DNA of 7,093 bases. Origin: Alphaproteobacteria bacterium (GTDB taxonomy: Bacteria; Pseudomonadota; Alphaproteobacteria; Micropepsales; Micropepsaceae). Below the pieces are notes generated by a model, which saw only the letters and a list, made by a program, of their open reading frames with translations, had not been told where the DNA came from and did not search any database. The translations under genes and the position numbers were made by a program. The stretch is taken from the NCBI GenBank assembly GCA_028869725.1, contig JAGWRJ010000887.1:1-7093 (forward strand). Direction: 5' to 3'. Below, in pieces: positions 6,045 to 7,093 of the stretch (position 1 is its first letter; every line of letters starts with the position of its first letter).

Positions 6045-7093
6045 GCCAGCCAATGAAGATTGCGCTTGCTGGGCTGGGTACAGTCGGTGGCGGTGTTGCG
6101 AAGCTCCTGCTCACCCGCAAGGAAGAATTGTCGGCGCGTGCGGGCCGTCCGCTTGAGCTTGTGGCAGTTGGCGCCCGTGATCGGGCCAAGCCGCGCCCCG
6201 TCGATCTGTCGACGCTGACCTGGTTTGGCGACGCCGTGGCGCTGGCAAGCTCCAATGCTGATGTCGTTGTCGAACTGATTGGCGGCGACGAGGGCCCCGC
6301 ACGTCGTCTCGTGGAAGCCTCGCTGCGCGCCGGCAAACACGTGGTAACCGCCAACAAGGCGCTCTTGGCCCATCACGGCCTGGAACTCGCCCTGATTGCC
6401 GAACGCCAGAACGTAGCTCTGCGCTTCGAGGCAGCCGTGGCTGGCGGTATACCGATCGTCAAGGCCCTGCGTGAGAGCCTCATCGCCTATGGCATCAGGG
6501 CCGTTCGCGGGATCCTCAACGGTACCTGCAACTATATCCTGACCCAGATGGAAGCCAGCGGCAAAAGCTTTGCCGAGGTGCTGCGCGAAGCCCAGTCTCT
6601 CGGCTACGCCGAGGCCGATCCCAGTCTCGACATTGGTGGCGGCGATACTGCCCACAAGCTCGCATTGCTGTGCGCCCTGGCCTTTGGAGTGGTGCCGGGC
6701 CTTGCCCAGATTCACACGGAGGGGATCGCCCACATTACGCCCGACGATATCCGCTTTGCGCGCGAGTTCGGATTCCGCATCAAGCTGCTTGGCGTAGCCC
6801 GGCAAACGGCGCAGGGGCTCGACCAGAGGGTTCAGCCGGCGATGGTGCGTGCGGGGACCCCGCTCGCCGATGTCGAAGGCCCATTCAATGCCATCCTTGC
6901 CGATGCGGGTGAAGCGGGTCCCTTCTTTTTTGAGGGACGCGGCGCTGGTGAAGCACCGACTGCCTCGGCCGTGATTGCCGATCTCGTTGATATCGCCCGC
7001 GGCACCCACGGGGCCCCGTTTGGCAGGCCGGCAGCCAGCCTGAAAGCGGTCGGTGGTGAGGTCCCGGACCGGGTTTCGGCCTATTACCTACGC
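6041..7093 (+). CDS. hom: Homoserine dehydrogenase, truncated at right edge
   Basis: Reduces L-aspartate 4-semialdehyde to L-homoserine with NAD(P)H, the branch point toward threonine and methionine. 351 codons are visible without a stop; the usual bacterial enzyme is ~430 residues, so most of the missing part should be the C-terminal ACT regulatory domain. Seen here are the Rossmann glycine motif GLGTVGGGV (11-19), VVTANKALLA with the catalytic-region Lys106, the signature NGTCNYILTQM (160-170), and the substrate-site block YAEADPSLDIGGGDTAHKLALL with Glu191, Asp197, Asp202 and Lys206. These four align with the residues that bind substrate or act in catalysis in yeast Hom6. The sequence between Asp197 and Asp202 (IGGG) differs slightly from the common V/I-x-G-I pattern. 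The ATG overlaps the upstream stop by 4 bp, with its own GGAG 8 nt before. Expected to be cytosolic and co-expressed with the aminotransferase. Confidence 0.96.
   Translation, partial: MSQPMKIALAGLGTVGGGVAKLLLTRKEELSARAGRPLELVAVGARDRAKPRPVDLSTLTWFGDAVALASSNADVVVELIGGDEGPARRLVEASLRAGKHVVTANKALLAHHGLELALIAERQNVALRFEAAVAGGIPIVKALRESLIAYGIRAVRGILNGTCNYILTQMEASGKSFAEVLREAQSLGYAEADPSLDIGGGDTAHKLALLCALAFGVVPGLAQIHTEGIAHITPDDIRFAREFGFRIKLLGVARQTAQGLDQRVQPAMVRAGTPLADVEGPFNAILADAGEAGPFFFEGRGAGEAPTASAVIADLVDIARGTHGAPFGRPAASLKAVGGEVPDRVSAYYLR

Noticed and set aside
5969..7009. Long open frame (346 codons) on the - strand
   Set aside because: It is antisense to hom and the end of the aminotransferase gene, both with clear catalytic motifs. 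It shows no recognisable domain and is explained by GC-rich codon bias.

Overview
The window is about 7.1 kb of GC-rich, tightly packed chromosomal DNA. It has six genes (two cut by the window edges) and almost no non-coding space. The gene families, the codon bias and the order phaC / divergent / AlaC-type aminotransferase / hom point to an alphaproteobacterium, probably Hyphomicrobiales- or Rhodospirillales-like. That assignment is inferred from family recognition, not from a search.

Layout from left to right. (1) The last 67 codons of a PaiB-like FMN-binding regulator on the + strand, ending at 205. (2) Convergent to it and overlapping it by 9 bp, a Bcr/CflA-type MFS drug exporter on the - strand (1417 to 197). 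(3) Upstream of that on the same strand, a class I polyhydroxyalkanoate synthase, phaC, with a Cys/Asp/His triad. Only 32 bp separate phaC from the exporter, so the two may share a transcript. (4) A divergent intergenic region of roughly 200 bp (3385-3583) holds a perfect 12-bp palindrome on the phaC side and a plausible sigma-70-like promoter plus a strong ribosome binding site on the other side. (5) On the + strand, an Ala/Pro-rich lipoprotein follows, with a degenerate OmpA-like C-terminal domain and a six-unit hexapeptide repeat. (6) A short spacer has two mutually exclusive hairpins. (7) An AlaC-type class I/II aminotransferase overlaps the homoserine dehydrogenase gene hom by 4 bp (ATGA); hom runs off the right edge.

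Functionally, the right half is aspartate-family and transamination metabolism (aminotransferase plus homoserine dehydrogenase, translationally coupled). The centre is carbon storage (PHA polymerisation), and the left end is efflux and regulation. The lipoprotein is the only gene without a clear assigned role. I found no tRNA, rRNA, CRISPR array, insertion sequence or phage signature, and no convincing new multi-gene system. The most unusual items are the lipoprotein, whose OmpA-like domain appears to lack the peptidoglycan-binding Asp, and the palindrome upstream of phaC.
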